Shown: positions 26,001 to 34,826, numbered from the stretch's first letter. The stretch: 64,000 nucleotides of DNA from Dictyoglomus turgidum DSM 6724 (GCF_000021645.1 NC_011661.1:1768723-1832722); one strand, 5' to 3'. The notes: generated by a model from the letters alone, not told the origin. A program made the numbers and translations.

Positions 26001-26191
26001 GAATAATTTTAAGATTTATAGAGTATCTTGGAAAAGAAGAAGAGGTTGATATAAACCTTGATATTCCTATCAAAAAAGTTTATGAAACAAATCTTTTAGA
26101 AGAAATAGAACAAGAAATACCCCAGAAAAACTCTTGTTTTAAATTGCATTTCAGACCCTTTGAAATAAAAACTATTAAAATAATTTATTGA
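23093..26191 (+). CDS. GH38 alpha-mannosidase
   Basis: 1032-residue family 38 alpha-mannosidase, a zinc-dependent retaining glycosidase; no signal peptide, so cytoplasmic. Marks: GHAHIDYAWLWPREETIRK (H266 and D268 as zinc ligands), WLPDTFGFNPNFPQIL (D378, nucleophile), and NEFHDILPGSSIREVYK (third zinc ligand histidine). The rest is the usual C-terminal beta-sandwich region. The ATG overlaps the MetE-like stop by 4 bp. It probably trims mannosides taken up from plant or microbial glycans. The link to ilvD and MetE genes looks like operon packing rather than a pathway. Confidence 0.93.
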   Translation: MSEKYLLEQWNFWLDELYSYSILRKFILDEWGFTDRREDIETLSNLEVIKLGERWKKISLPVYFIKRVKLSREVSALPLYIHLDVGGEAFLFLNNIPYAGINPYHQDHKIPYKEEYLFLIEAVPKGLFGQNQKNPIFKEAYIYQKDEELYRAWLTFYLIREFGLALEDTNKELQKKIQNILEETLGKIDLISSYSEFMLRIQNTKFTMDLINGLWSQPDFENIEKPIPEELKKSITHYSQLALKRLSELKNEYPNMGELYAIGHAHIDYAWLWPREETIRKAQRTFSTVLTLMKNYSDFVFLQSSAQIYQDIKEKNKYLFEKIKEKAKEERWIIEGGTWVENDCQLPSGESFVRQFLYAQKFFEKEFGIKCKLAWLPDTFGFNPNFPQILKKSGIKYFATTKLTWNETNTFPYDLFLWKGIDGTKIVAHIFGKHCGYNGTTDIKEIIKTFMEFQQKDLSNSLIYSYGYGDGGGGPTFEMIERLNLLKDFPLIPKIRKENPIKFLEKINEEKLPIYYGDLYLELHRGTFTTQGRIKRLHRIAENHLITIESLATLFNALENTLYPKEEIDKQWKKLLRNEFHDILPGSSIREVYKDTEKELKEILDFNINLTSKDKGDFLLIYNPTSFPQELNFELDSNQDLTLVYKNKALPSQKTYDKKMLVYSRDVLIEPFSFITLQVSKEETYEKISTDLIIGEDHLENSFLKVKINGDGTINVLYKDLNREVFKERGNQIFAFPDRPRYWEAWDIPLEYEKFGKEIKDVEKIEIVEKGPLRAQIKVVKKYKSSTITQYYTLYAYSKRLDIINEIEWHERRTMLRVYFPINIFTPITQYEVPYGIYWKPVHKNTSWEKAQFEIPVQRFIDLSQRDFGVSIINNGKYGHSIDENIIGITLLRSPITPDYMADIGIHNFTYSVFPHLGGLDESTLKEAEALNRPLYIMEISENKGEKRFLSWDKRNVIIGALKKSEDEEGIILRFIEYLGKEEEVDINLDIPIKKVYETNLLEEIEQEIPQKNSCFKLHFRPFEIKTIKIIY

Positions 26192-27569
26192 ATTACGTAA
26201 ACTTTTGTGGTATAAAAATCAAAAGAATTTTCCCTTTAATCTTTTTCACTTTTTTAGAAGTTATTTTTGTAAGTGTTGTAAAGTTGAAGGTATAATTTTC
26301 CAAAATGGCAATACATATAAACTAATACCCAATATAAAATACAAGGACATCCCCCAAAATCTCCTTACTCAAAAGAACATATATTACAAAGATAATTACT
26401 TTTATGTTTATACTTTAACGAAAAGCTCACTAAACTCAGTAGAGCTAATATTTAGTTTTGACATAAAGGATTTAAGAAACAAAATTATAGGTTCTGCTGT
26501 TTCTTTTTCTTTGCCTCTTCTTACTCTTCAAATATTCTTTACTATGCTTTTCTACTATTCCATGAAATATACCTACGTGAAACCCCTTGAAAAATTAGCC
26601 GAACAAAATAAATAGAAAAGACGAAATCGGAGATTTAACCCGAAAAATCATAGATAAGGCTACTTCAACAAAAAGGAAGCAATCCAAGTATACTTCTTCA
26701 GTGTATCTCTGACTTAAATATGGCAAAAAAGCCTGTGGACGTAGCAAGAGTAGTGGCTAAACTTTGTAATGGAAGAATTTTATCAAGATTTTCAAATAAT
26801 TAGTAGAGAAGAAGCAAAAGAGATAATTGATATACTTAGTTTTGGTAATGATAATAGTTTTTATACTTCAAAAGATATAAAACTATTTGCTTATAATATC
26901 CCAGAAGATTATCTTCTCATACCTTTAAAGAGAAATGAAAAATTATACGGATTTGTGGGATTATCAATGCCCTCTTCCTATGACTTACAGGACACTATAC
27001 TTTCGATCCTGTATCATCTTACTATATCTCTTGAAAACTCTTTTATTTATGAACACACTGAAAAGCTTTCCTGTATTGATCCTCTTACAGGAGTATACAA
27101 TAAGAGAAAAATTGATGAGATCTTAGAAAATGAGATAAATAGAGCACTAAGATATAACCGTCCTTTGAGTCTACTGTTCATAGATATTGACCATTTTAAA
27201 AACATCAATGATATGTATGGACATATAATAGGAGATAATTTTTTAAAGGAACTTGCTCTTTTTCTCCTACGCAACACAAGAAACATAGACAGTATAGGTA
27301 GATTTGGTGGAGAGGAATTTGTTTGTATATTACCTGAAACAGACCTTGATTCAGCTTATAAAGTAGGAGAAAAGCTAAGAATTAGATGGAACATAGAAAG
27401 GCATATAGTACCTATAAATGTTCAAGAAAAAACAGGAACTTTAAGTATAGGGATAGCAAATTCACCTATTCACTCTCAAAACCCCAGAGAACTTTTAATA
27501 TTAGCAGACAATGCCCTTTACAAAGCTAAAAGGGAAAGAAATAAAACATCAATCTTTGAAAAATTCTAA
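26188..27569 (+). pseudogene. Frameshifted membrane sensor diguanylate cyclase
   Basis: Remains of a transmembrane GGDEF protein spread over three frames. From a TTG at 26188 a hydrophobic helix (IFPLIFFTFLEVIFVSVV) runs to a stop near 26290. A frame change continues through a short outer region, a second membrane helix and a HAMP start (YVKPLEKLAEQN) to a stop at 26615. HAMP continues in another frame (DEIGDLTRKIIDKA). A fragment MAKKPVDVARVVAKLCN lies in the next frame, and 26769-27569 carries a GAF-like piece and a full GGDEF domain (GGEEF with RNID inhibitory site). There are four frame changes. The 266-residue 3' frame has no good ribosome-binding site; residual activity is possible but unlikely. 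Confidence 0.82.
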
Positions 27570-28700
27570 GAAAATTTCCTCTATAACTTTTTTAGGGTTT
27601 TCAATCTTTCCTTGTAAAAATTCTCCCTCTTTACTCCCTCTCCATCCATTTCTAAAAAGAAAAGATAAAATACTATTCCAAAGATCTTTCTCTACACTTC
27701 TTCCAAATACAAATCCCTGCCCCTGTGGATTAAATAAAACCCCTACTACTTTATCCTTTACAAAAAGCCCTTGAGCTACGTATTTTAAATCTCCTATTTC
27801 AAGATCCATCATTCTTGCAACAAATTTATATTCTTTAAATTCCTTTGTCTCTTTTAACAAAGCCTCCAACCTATAGGAATTCAATTCTTCTTTAAGCTTT
27901 CTGATCTGCTTTTCTAAGTTATCAGCCTTTGACAAGAGCATATCTACTCCTTCCACAATATTAGGATTCCCTAATTTTTCCTTAATAATTTTGTATTCTT
28001 TTTCCCTTTTCTCAAGCTGTTTGATAATTCTCCTGCCTGCTACAAATTCCACCCGCCAATATAGATTATTCTTTTTGTAAAAATCTAATATCTTTAATAA
28101 TTTTAGTTCTCCTAAACTTTTCACATGAAGACCCCCACAAGGATTTACATCAAGACCTGGAATCTCAACAATTCTTGTACTTTCATCCTTCCAATATATG
28201 GAAATAGAGATATTTCTTCCGATATACTCATTAACCTTTCCTTCCACCTCTTTAATAAAACCCTCTGGATCTAACCCTTTATATGGAATCTCAATCTTTG
28301 TATGATCTTCAAAAACTTGAAAACCTGTAGTCTCAAGAGAATAATCTTTCTCTAAAATAGCAGAGAGAAGATGCTGGGCAGTATGCTGTTCCATATATTC
28401 CCTACGAAGATCTATATTTATAAAGAGATCAACAATTTCACCTATTTTAGGAAAATTTTCCCCAAATATTTTACCTTTATGCCATATTACCCCGTCTTTT
28501 TCAAAGACTTTACTTACTTCAAGCTTCCAGGCTTCTCCCACTATTTCTCCTCGATCCGAAGGTTGTCCTCCACCCTCGGGATAAAAGATAGTCTCATCCA
28601 AGCTTAAGAGAAGAAAATCTCCTTCTTGTTTTATATCCTCAATCCTACTCTTCCAATTAAAAATTTCTGAATCTTCGTAATAAATTTTTCTCGTTCTCAT
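27549..28700 (-). CDS. Alanyl-tRNA editing protein (AlaX-L type)
   Basis: 383-residue trans-editing hydrolase that removes Ser or Gly from tRNA-Ala in the cytoplasm. The AlaRS-like editing fold includes PEGGGQPSDRG, the zinc ligands H106 and H110 (HTAQH) and C188 and H192 (CGGLH). After a coiled coil (about 215-290) comes a DHHA1-like C-terminal domain, as in the long AlaX-L type. ATG at 28700 has no ribosome-binding site; TATAAT ends 7 nt upstream, another leaderless candidate. Its 3' end overlaps the broken GGDEF gene by 21 bp on the opposite strand. Confidence 0.88.
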   Translation of the reverse strand: MRTRKIYYEDSEIFNWKSRIEDIKQEGDFLLLSLDETIFYPEGGGQPSDRGEIVGEAWKLEVSKVFEKDGVIWHKGKIFGENFPKIGEIVDLFINIDLRREYMEQHTAQHLLSAILEKDYSLETTGFQVFEDHTKIEIPYKGLDPEGFIKEVEGKVNEYIGRNISISIYWKDESTRIVEIPGLDVNPCGGLHVKSLGELKLLKILDFYKKNNLYWRVEFVAGRRIIKQLEKREKEYKIIKEKLGNPNIVEGVDMLLSKADNLEKQIRKLKEELNSYRLEALLKETKEFKEYKFVARMMDLEIGDLKYVAQGLFVKDKVVGVLFNPQGQGFVFGRSVEKDLWNSILSFLFRNGWRGSKEGEFLQGKIENPKKVIEEIFLEFFKD

Positions 28701-28707
28701 GGACTCA

Positions 28708-28713
28708 ATTATA
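28708..28713 (-). promoter_or_regulatory. -10 element, probably leaderless, for the AlaX gene
   Basis: TATAAT in the minus-strand context TTGATGTATAAT, 7 nt before ATG at 28700; no Shine-Dalgarno sequence. It lies just after the terminator of the RRM gene. Confidence 0.5.
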
Positions 28714-28719
28714 CATCAA

Positions 28720-28755
28720 ATAAAAAGCCCCTGCTACTTTTTTTCACAGGGGCTT
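28720..28755 (-). terminator. Rho-independent terminator of the RRM gene
   Basis: Nine-bp stem AAGCCCCTG / CAGGGGCTT (28725-28733 with 28747-28755). On the minus strand the hairpin ends in GGGGCTTTTTATTTG, a proper U-tract. Confidence 0.88.
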
Positions 28756-28786
28756 CCCTTTTTCAAACCATCAAAATTTTCATAAT

Positions 28787-29077
28787 TTAAAATCTTCTGT
28801 TATGGCTTCTGCTAGAAGAAGATCTTCGCTCTTCCTTAGGTCTTGCTTCGCTTACAACAATCTTCCTTCCATTGAATTCATAACCATTGTAAGAATCAAT
28901 AAGTTTTTGTGCTACCTCTTCTGTGGTCTCCACAAAAGCAAATCCTTTGGATCTTCCAGTATTACGATCAGTAATCAATCTAACACTTTGGATCTCTCCT
29001 TCTCCTCCGAAAAGTCCCTTTATGTCCTCCTCGGTGGTCTGCCACGATAGGTTGCCTACATACAGTGTCTTAACCAA
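28787..29077 (-). CDS. Single-RRM RNA-binding protein
   Basis: 96-residue cold-shock-like RNA-binding protein with one RNA recognition motif: RNP2 is LYVGNL (residues 5-10) and RNP1 is SKGFAFVE, both with their aromatic residues. The tail (EERRSSSSRSHNRRF) is rich in Ser and Arg. Start is TTG after AGGAGGT. It is monocistronic with its own terminator. Similar small RRM proteins in cyanobacteria and other bacteria are tied to RNA stability and temperature (family knowledge); the target here is unknown. Confidence 0.93.
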   Translation of the reverse strand: MVKTLYVGNLSWQTTEEDIKGLFGGEGEIQSVRLITDRNTGRSKGFAFVETTEEVAQKLIDSYNGYEFNGRKIVVSEARPKEERRSSSSRSHNRRF

Positions 29078-29141
29078 TTTAACGTACCTCCTAAAAAAAT
29101 TTATTCTTTAATTATACACTTATTATTTTTTTTGTCAAATT

Positions 29142-30863
29142 TTATTGTGACTGAGCAGGAGCAGGCGTAAATGCTGATTCTGTAAGCTTTACAGTTATTC
29201 TATGATATCTCTCTCCAAAATAATTAGTATCCCCTGTACAAATATAGTCCCTTTCTATCTGACCATTAATTGAACCACTTAAAGTATTTGTATTTAAATC
29301 AAGAACAAAATCTAAATCTTTTCCTTCTCCTTTTAAAATATCCAGATTATTCTTGAAATTCAGGCTTCTCATAGAATATTCCTGAATTACTCTAATTTTT
29401 ATGGGTACCTTTGTATTTTTGCTACTCAAGGGAATCTTTAAAAGCCAATTAGAATCAGCAATACCGTCACCATTTCTGTCAGGTATTACAGTGCTGAAAA
29501 TCTCTCCCCCTATTTCAGCTTCCACATAAAACCTCTTCGAAGAGATATTAATCTTTTCATTTCTTGCAGTATAAGGAGTTATTCCCCTAATATCCTTTAC
29601 CACCAACCAGATGGTTTTATCTTTATAGACAGGCTCATTTAGAGAATAATTGAAGAGAGAATATTCATAAGAAAATCCATCCCATTCATATATTTGTGCC
29701 TTAAATTTTTTAGACCCTACAAGATAGTTTACTTTTACAAAGAAATATAAATCTCCTGATAAAGCATTTAAACTATTTCTTCCAAAAGCAGAGATGTCAA
29801 AAAAGGAATTATATATGGGGTCTTGTAAAACTAATCCCAAACTGCCTCCTAATTCAAGACTGTCTTTCAAAATAGTAAGTTCACCACCCATTCCTGCAGA
29901 AGCCACCTTATAATCAATCCCAACTTCTGCAAAAGCTTTTGTGTCTATGGATGGCTTTACACCTATAGAACAATTCAAACTATCAAATTTAGAATTTAAT
30001 TCCAATATTATGCCGCCTCTTATACCAAAAATTCCTGTTATGCTAAAAGGTCCCACAGGAGCAGTAATAGGAAATCCCCAGTCTACATCATATTTTAAGT
30101 TTTCCTTTAAACTATAACTGACATTAAAGTTTTTTGAATATTCCTTATTTCCCAGAATGTACACATTTAATTTAGCATCATTATTACTATTTCTTGCCGA
30201 ATTTAGATCGGCCTCAATCTTTATTAGCTCAGCTTTACGCCCTAAAACCCTGGCTTCTGCTAAAGCATAGGCGTTTGTTAATACTTGATCTTCTCTTCCT
30301 TTCATCTCCAGATTTGCAAATATATTAATATTAAAATTATCATCCCCTAATGGTAATTCCCATTTTCTTGAAAAATTATAGTCCTTAAATTCCTTTAGAG
30401 GTTCTTCCTTCTGAACAGGCTCAAAAGTAGCAAAAGGCGTAATACTGTGCATAAGTTTTCTTTGCATTTCTAAATCTTCTCTTTTTATTAAAATCCTTTG
30501 AATTACAATTTCCTCTTCTTTATCCCTTAAAGAGTATCCATAATCATTTAATTTCTTCTCAATATCATTTATTTCCTTTAAGAATTCTTCTCCTGTAATT
30601 TTGTTTCCATTTTCTAAAGTTATTATCTGGTCCTTAGTTATTTTAAAAAAGCTATAATTAAAAGGCTTAAAAGCAATAGGAGTCTTTTTAATAGTAATTA
30701 TCTTAATATTAGAAGAGCTAAGTATAAGAGGAGTATTTAATCTCACCTTTATACTCTTAATATTTGGAGATATACTCGGTACATTAAAACCTTCTTGATT
30801 GCCTTCTGCAAAGCCTAAAAAGAGGAAAACAAAAAGGATGCCAATTAGAATTATTTTCTTCAT
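29142..30863 (-). CDS. Secreted protein of unknown function
   Basis: 573 residues with a clear signal peptide (MKKIILIGILFVFLFLGFAEG) after GGGGGGTT. The family is not recognised. The mature protein has no membrane helix, few cysteines and alternating polar and hydrophobic residues that suggest beta structure. Residues 50-150 contain charged helix-forming stretches. At 462-470, DRNGDGIAD looks like a calcium-binding loop as in dockerin or thrombospondin type 3 repeats. The middle third (KLNVYILGNKEYSKNF onward) resembles self-paired beta strands. It could be a cell-surface or envelope protein. It stands alone between the RRM gene and an MFS gene. Confidence 0.75.
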   Translation of the reverse strand: MKKIILIGILFVFLFLGFAEGNQEGFNVPSISPNIKSIKVRLNTPLILSSSNIKIITIKKTPIAFKPFNYSFFKITKDQIITLENGNKITGEEFLKEINDIEKKLNDYGYSLRDKEEEIVIQRILIKREDLEMQRKLMHSITPFATFEPVQKEEPLKEFKDYNFSRKWELPLGDDNFNINIFANLEMKGREDQVLTNAYALAEARVLGRKAELIKIEADLNSARNSNNDAKLNVYILGNKEYSKNFNVSYSLKENLKYDVDWGFPITAPVGPFSITGIFGIRGGIILELNSKFDSLNCSIGVKPSIDTKAFAEVGIDYKVASAGMGGELTILKDSLELGGSLGLVLQDPIYNSFFDISAFGRNSLNALSGDLYFFVKVNYLVGSKKFKAQIYEWDGFSYEYSLFNYSLNEPVYKDKTIWLVVKDIRGITPYTARNEKINISSKRFYVEAEIGGEIFSTVIPDRNGDGIADSNWLLKIPLSSKNTKVPIKIRVIQEYSMRSLNFKNNLDILKGEGKDLDFVLDLNTNTLSGSINGQIERDYICTGDTNYFGERYHRITVKLTESAFTPAPAQSQ

Positions 30864-30928
30864 AATAACCCCCCAGTTTTAAAGATAATTTAATATTAAA
30901 ACAATTATTTTAAAAAATCAATAAAATT

Positions 30929-32290
30929 TTAGGGAGTTCTTTTTCTAATTCTTCTAACAATATGATTGGTTAATTCTTCAACAGGTTTTGATCTTTCCTC
31001 GGAGATTTTGGGAATAAAGATTCTTAAAAAAGTAAATCTCAACATACCTGAGAGAATAAATATTAAATGATACTCCACAAGATGAATATGGAGAAGACTA
31101 TTTATGAAATTAACTATTGAAGGAGCAACATACTCTATAATGTAGCCTCCAAGAATAAAAGATATAGCATTGATAATACCCACAAACAAATTTAATACTG
31201 CTATATAAAAAGACCTGTTTTCGTTAGGAGAAAGACCCAATGCTAAATTATTAAAAGAAAGATCAATACCAGGCCAAAAAACTCCTGCAAAGATTTGTAC
31301 GAGTATCACAAATAACAACCAATTATTGGGAGTAGTAAAGCACCATATGTAAGGCAAAAAACTCACAATAAAAGTACTTATTTGAAGAACAGGCTTATTC
31401 CCAAATCTATCTATTAGTCTTCCCAAAATTCTTACCGAAAGAATAGTAGTAACATTGCTAATGATCTGTACATAAAGAGCTATATCAAAGTAACTCATTT
31501 TTAGGTACTTTATCATGTATAAATTAAAATAAGGAGCCGAGATATTCAGAGCAAAGTTCCAAAGAACAGCAAATAATAGAAAATGAGAAAATTTAGGATG
31601 AGTTATTGATTCCTTAAAGAGTTTAGCAAAATTAACATTTGAAAAATCATTTCCCCTCATAGGAGGATCGTATACCCATATGAAGCACAAAATATCAAAA
31701 ATTCCCAAAATTACTGCAAATATAAATACTACTGCAAAACCGTAAAGATCAGAAAATCTATCAAGAAACGCACCAATTAAAAGACCACTTATCAATGAAA
31801 CAAAAGTTGCAAGCATACTTCTATGACTAAAAAACCTTCCCCTAATCTCTATGGGAACCAAATCCCCCATCCAAGACATAAAACTTACATTTATAAAAGC
31901 ACTACCAATAGCAGTAATGCTTAATAAAAAAACAATGCTTGAAAAAAGAACATTTTTATCGTGGACAAAAAAGGGCAAAATTACCACTAAAAGCCATGGA
32001 AGTCTTTGAATAAATCCACCTAAAAAGAAAAGAAGTTTTCTCTTTCTTGTTTTCTCAAGTACATATGAGGCAAAAAGTTGTATAGCACCACCAAGAACAG
32101 GCATTGCCAACATAACTCCGTATAAAAGATCTCCAAAACCAAGCTCCTTAGCAAAACCTGCTATTGGTGCTCCTTGGGTAACATTAAAGAATATAATACC
32201 AAAGCATACGCCAAGTATTACAAGGCTCAAACTTTTTCTTAATTCTTTATCCTCAACAAAACTTATATCAAATAAATTCCTTACTCTCAT
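30929..32290 (-). CDS. MFS transporter
   Basis: 453-residue major facilitator protein with about 12 membrane helices and cytoplasmic loops such as ASYVLEKTRKRK and GRLIDRFGNKP. The substrate is unknown. ATG at 32290 lacks a ribosome-binding site; TGATATAAT ends 8 nt upstream and contains the nikO stop codon. It lies at the end of the nickel operon, but the private promoter suggests separate control. It resembles the MFS protein at 59609-60871 in length and layout. Confidence 0.88.
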   Translation of the reverse strand: MRVRNLFDISFVEDKELRKSLSLVILGVCFGIIFFNVTQGAPIAGFAKELGFGDLLYGVMLAMPVLGGAIQLFASYVLEKTRKRKLLFFLGGFIQRLPWLLVVILPFFVHDKNVLFSSIVFLLSITAIGSAFINVSFMSWMGDLVPIEIRGRFFSHRSMLATFVSLISGLLIGAFLDRFSDLYGFAVVFIFAVILGIFDILCFIWVYDPPMRGNDFSNVNFAKLFKESITHPKFSHFLLFAVLWNFALNISAPYFNLYMIKYLKMSYFDIALYVQIISNVTTILSVRILGRLIDRFGNKPVLQISTFIVSFLPYIWCFTTPNNWLLFVILVQIFAGVFWPGIDLSFNNLALGLSPNENRSFYIAVLNLFVGIINAISFILGGYIIEYVAPSIVNFINSLLHIHLVEYHLIFILSGMLRFTFLRIFIPKISEERSKPVEELTNHIVRRIRKRTP

Positions 32291-32298
32291 AAGAAAAA

Positions 32299-32307
32299 AT
32301 TATATCA
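32299..32307 (-). promoter_or_regulatory. Extended -10 promoter, probably leaderless, for the MFS gene
   Basis: TGATATAAT on the minus strand, 8 nt before ATG at 32290. The TAA inside it is the stop codon of the nickel-transporter ATPase gene, so promoter and coding end overlap. Confidence 0.55.
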
Positions 32308-33046
32308 AATTTACCTCTTTTAAAAACTCCTTATCGGAAAAAATAGTTTTGTAATCACCTACTTTCAAAATTTTCTTTTCCTCGTTCATAACAAAAATTC
32401 TGTCAAAAAATCCATTTACCATCTGTAAATCATGAGTTGCAGTAATTATAGTTTTACCAGCAGCTCTTAACTCCTTAATATAGGAAAGAAGCTCTCTAAC
32501 ACTTCTTGGATCAAGTTCATTTGTAGGCTCATCCAAAAGAATAATATCGGGCTCTATTATAAGGAGCGAGGCAAGAGCAACTTTTTTCTTTTCACCTTCG
32601 CTCAATTGAAAGGGGGACCTTTTCAAAAGATTTTCAATCCTAAACTTCCTACTACATTCATAAATTTTCCTTTCTATCTCGGAGTCAGAATAGCCAAGTT
32701 GAAGAAGCCCAAAAGCAAGCTCGTCCCTTACAGTAGGGGAAAATAGAATAGCATCTACATTTTGAAAAAGTAAGACCACCTTTTTTCTAAAATAACGATT
32801 AAAATTAGGGTCCTCAAAACTCTTTTCCCTAAGCTCTCTTCCCTCAAAAAAAACTTTTCCTTCTTGAGGAAATAAAAGACCATCAAGAATTTTTAAAAGG
32901 GTAGATTTTCCTGATCCATTAGGACCTAATATTCCTATGCTTTCTCCTTCTTTTATCTCAAGGGATATAGAATTTAAAGCCAACCTTTCAGAAACATAAT
33001 AGAAACTTACATCTACTAATTTAAATAAAATTTTCGATCCATCCAT
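32300..33046 (-). CDS. nikO: Nickel ECF-type transporter ATPase NikO
   Basis: 248-residue ABC ATPase energising the nickel importer. Walker A GPNGSGKSTLL, signature QLSEGEKKKVALASLL, Walker B and D-loop IILLDEPTNELDPR, and switch histidine ATHDLQ are all present. It overlaps nikQ by 31 bp; a GGAGT site inside nikQ precedes ATG. CbiO for cobalt is the close alternative; NikR next door favours nickel. Confidence 0.9.
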   Translation of the reverse strand: MDGSKILFKLVDVSFYYVSERLALNSISLEIKEGESIGILGPNGSGKSTLLKILDGLLFPQEGKVFFEGRELREKSFEDPNFNRYFRKKVVLLFQNVDAILFSPTVRDELAFGLLQLGYSDSEIERKIYECSRKFRIENLLKRSPFQLSEGEKKKVALASLLIIEPDIILLDEPTNELDPRSVRELLSYIKELRAAGKTIITATHDLQMVNGFFDRIFVMNEEKKILKVGDYKTIFSDKEFLKEVNLI

Positions 33047-33819
33047 ATTAAAACTCCAATTATTAAAATTTCCATTATTATAGGCAAAAAGTCCTTTATA
33101 GTATATTTTTCTCTCTTAATAATAGGATGAAACTCTTTACCAAAACCGCGAGAAATCATTCCTTGAGATACTTCCTCCGAGAGCATTCTTGCCTTCATAA
33201 ACAAAAGTCCAATAGCAGAACCAATAAAAGAATATTCCCTTTTGTAATTAAACTCAATAGTTCTACTTTTTTTAGCAAGAAAAATATCTTGAGCTAAATT
33301 AGCAAAAAAGAATATGTATCTGTAGGTCATATAAATAATAGCGATAGCCAAAGAAGGAACTCCAAGCATCCTCAAACCCTTTACTATATTTATCCAAGGA
33401 GTAGTGAAGAAAAGAATATTTGCTAAGGAAATAGAGATCAGAACTCTAAATATCAACCTAAGGGCGACATAAAGCCCTTTATGGGAATAACCTATATTAA
33501 GAGTTTCAGGATTAAAGAAAAGGTAAGGAATAACAATAAGAACTGTAAAAAATAATACAAAACTAAAAGAGCGCTTCATGAATTTCCTTAAGTCTATCTT
33601 CAAAAGATAAGCAAAGATTAGTAAAAGAAAATAGGCTAACAATAAAAAACAAAGATTGTGAATAAAACTTACTCCAATTAAAGACAAAATTAAGATTACT
33701 ATTTTTATATCGTCTTTCACATCCTTCCAAAAATCCGGAGTCTCTACTACCTCAAAGAATAGAAAGTCCTTTACTATTCTGTTTATCTCATATAAAGTTT
33801 TATCTATAAAATTATTCAT
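33016..33819 (-). CDS. nikQ: Nickel ECF-type transporter transmembrane protein NikQ
   Basis: 267-residue CbiQ/NikQ-family coupling protein, about five to six membrane helices, with the family's long cytoplasmic region containing the LRMLGVPSLAIAIIYMTYRY and EEVSQGMISRGFG motifs that contact the ATPase. It overlaps nikN by 8 bp and nikO by 31 bp. It links the substrate-binding NikM/NikN pair to NikO. Confidence 0.9.
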   Translation of the reverse strand: MNNFIDKTLYEINRIVKDFLFFEVVETPDFWKDVKDDIKIVILILSLIGVSFIHNLCFLLLAYFLLLIFAYLLKIDLRKFMKRSFSFVLFFTVLIVIPYLFFNPETLNIGYSHKGLYVALRLIFRVLISISLANILFFTTPWINIVKGLRMLGVPSLAIAIIYMTYRYIFFFANLAQDIFLAKKSRTIEFNYKREYSFIGSAIGLLFMKARMLSEEVSQGMISRGFGKEFHPIIKREKYTIKDFLPIIMEILIIGVLIWMDRKFYLN

Positions 33820-34153
33820 TCTTTTTCTTTTTTACACTCCACCTTCCTATCACATAAGTTATAAGTATAACAACTAAAACCCCAACTATTCCACTGATTA
33901 TATATCCAATACTTTGATACAAAACATCCTTATCCTCCCAACCCTTTATATTATAGTCAGGAAATAAAGGTTTTGCGAGAGAAGAAAGTTTTTCTATTCC
34001 CTTTGGCACATAACCTATCATCTCTTTTAACTCTTCAGGTCCCCACTCTCCCCATGCAGATCCAGCATTGAGAAGAGTAGGCAAAATAATACCTATGGGA
34101 GACAAAAGTACAAGAATTAAAATACCTATAAACAATCTTTTCCAATTACTCAT
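33812..34153 (-). CDS. nikN: Nickel transporter small subunit NikN (PDGLE family)
   Basis: 113-residue membrane protein with a helix at each end and an outer loop (GSAWGEWGPEELKEMIGYVP) characteristic of PDGLE-type NikN/CbiN partners; WGPEEL stands for the PDGLE sequence. It assists NikM in metal capture. It lies 13 bases after nikM and overlaps nikQ by 8 bp. It is short but normal for the family. Confidence 0.82.
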   Translation of the reverse strand: MSNWKRLFIGILILVLLSPIGIILPTLLNAGSAWGEWGPEELKEMIGYVPKGIEKLSSLAKPLFPDYNIKGWEDKDVLYQSIGYIISGIVGVLVVILITYVIGRWSVKKKKNE

Positions 34154-34166
34154 TTTTTATCTCCCC

Positions 34167-34826
34167 CTATTTATTTTCTATTTTTCTTAAATAATAAAGC
34201 GCAGCCATTGTAACTACAGCTTCCACAATACCAAAAATTAAAAGATGCTCTACCATCATCGCAGGAATAGCAACTTTCAAAGGATAAGGACAATAAAGAG
34301 GAAGCCCATTAGCATCCTTTGCTATATAAGGTTGAATACCAAGCTCTATAGCAGTAAGCAAAGCAGCCACATTTATCCCTACATATGCTCCAATTCCTGC
34401 AGAAATAATTTCTCTTTTAGAACCTAAATTTGCCTTCCCTTTCACAAGCTTATAAACATAATATCCTAAAAAAGGCATAACAATTGCCATATTAAAACAA
34501 TTTGCTCCAATAGCAGTAATTCCTCCATCCCCAAAAATCAGTGCCTGTATTATAAGAACAATAGAGGTAACAAGAGTTGCAGTCCAAGGTCCAAGAAGTA
34601 TAGCAATAAGGACACTCCCTACTGCATGCCCTGTGGTTCCTCCGGGAATAGGTATATTGAACATCATAATCACAAAAGAAAAAGCTGCAGAGATAGCAAG
34701 AAGGGGAACATCTTTTTCTTTTAAAGATTTTTTTACAGCATTATAAGCTTTAGCCCAAAAAGGAACCATTAAAACAAATAGACTTCCATAAGTTTCTGGC
34801 CCTAAATAACCATCAGGTATATGCAT
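34167..34826 (-). CDS. nikM: Nickel transporter substrate-binding membrane protein NikM
   Basis: 219-residue S component. GTG at 34835 is possible, but GGAGGT fits ATG at 34826, and the resulting MHIPDGYL N-terminus is invariant in NikM/CbiM because residues near His2 bind the metal; hence this start. About seven hydrophobic helices follow, with a conserved GGTTGHAVG stretch (second metal histidine). It heads nikM-nikN-nikQ-nikO, facing away from nikR. Nickel rather than cobalt is inferred from NikR and the PDGLE partner. Confidence 0.9.
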   Translation of the reverse strand: MHIPDGYLGPETYGSLFVLMVPFWAKAYNAVKKSLKEKDVPLLAISAAFSFVIMMFNIPIPGGTTGHAVGSVLIAILLGPWTATLVTSIVLIIQALIFGDGGITAIGANCFNMAIVMPFLGYYVYKLVKGKANLGSKREIISAGIGAYVGINVAALLTAIELGIQPYIAKDANGLPLYCPYPLKVAIPAMMVEHLLIFGIVEAVVTMAALYYLRKIENK

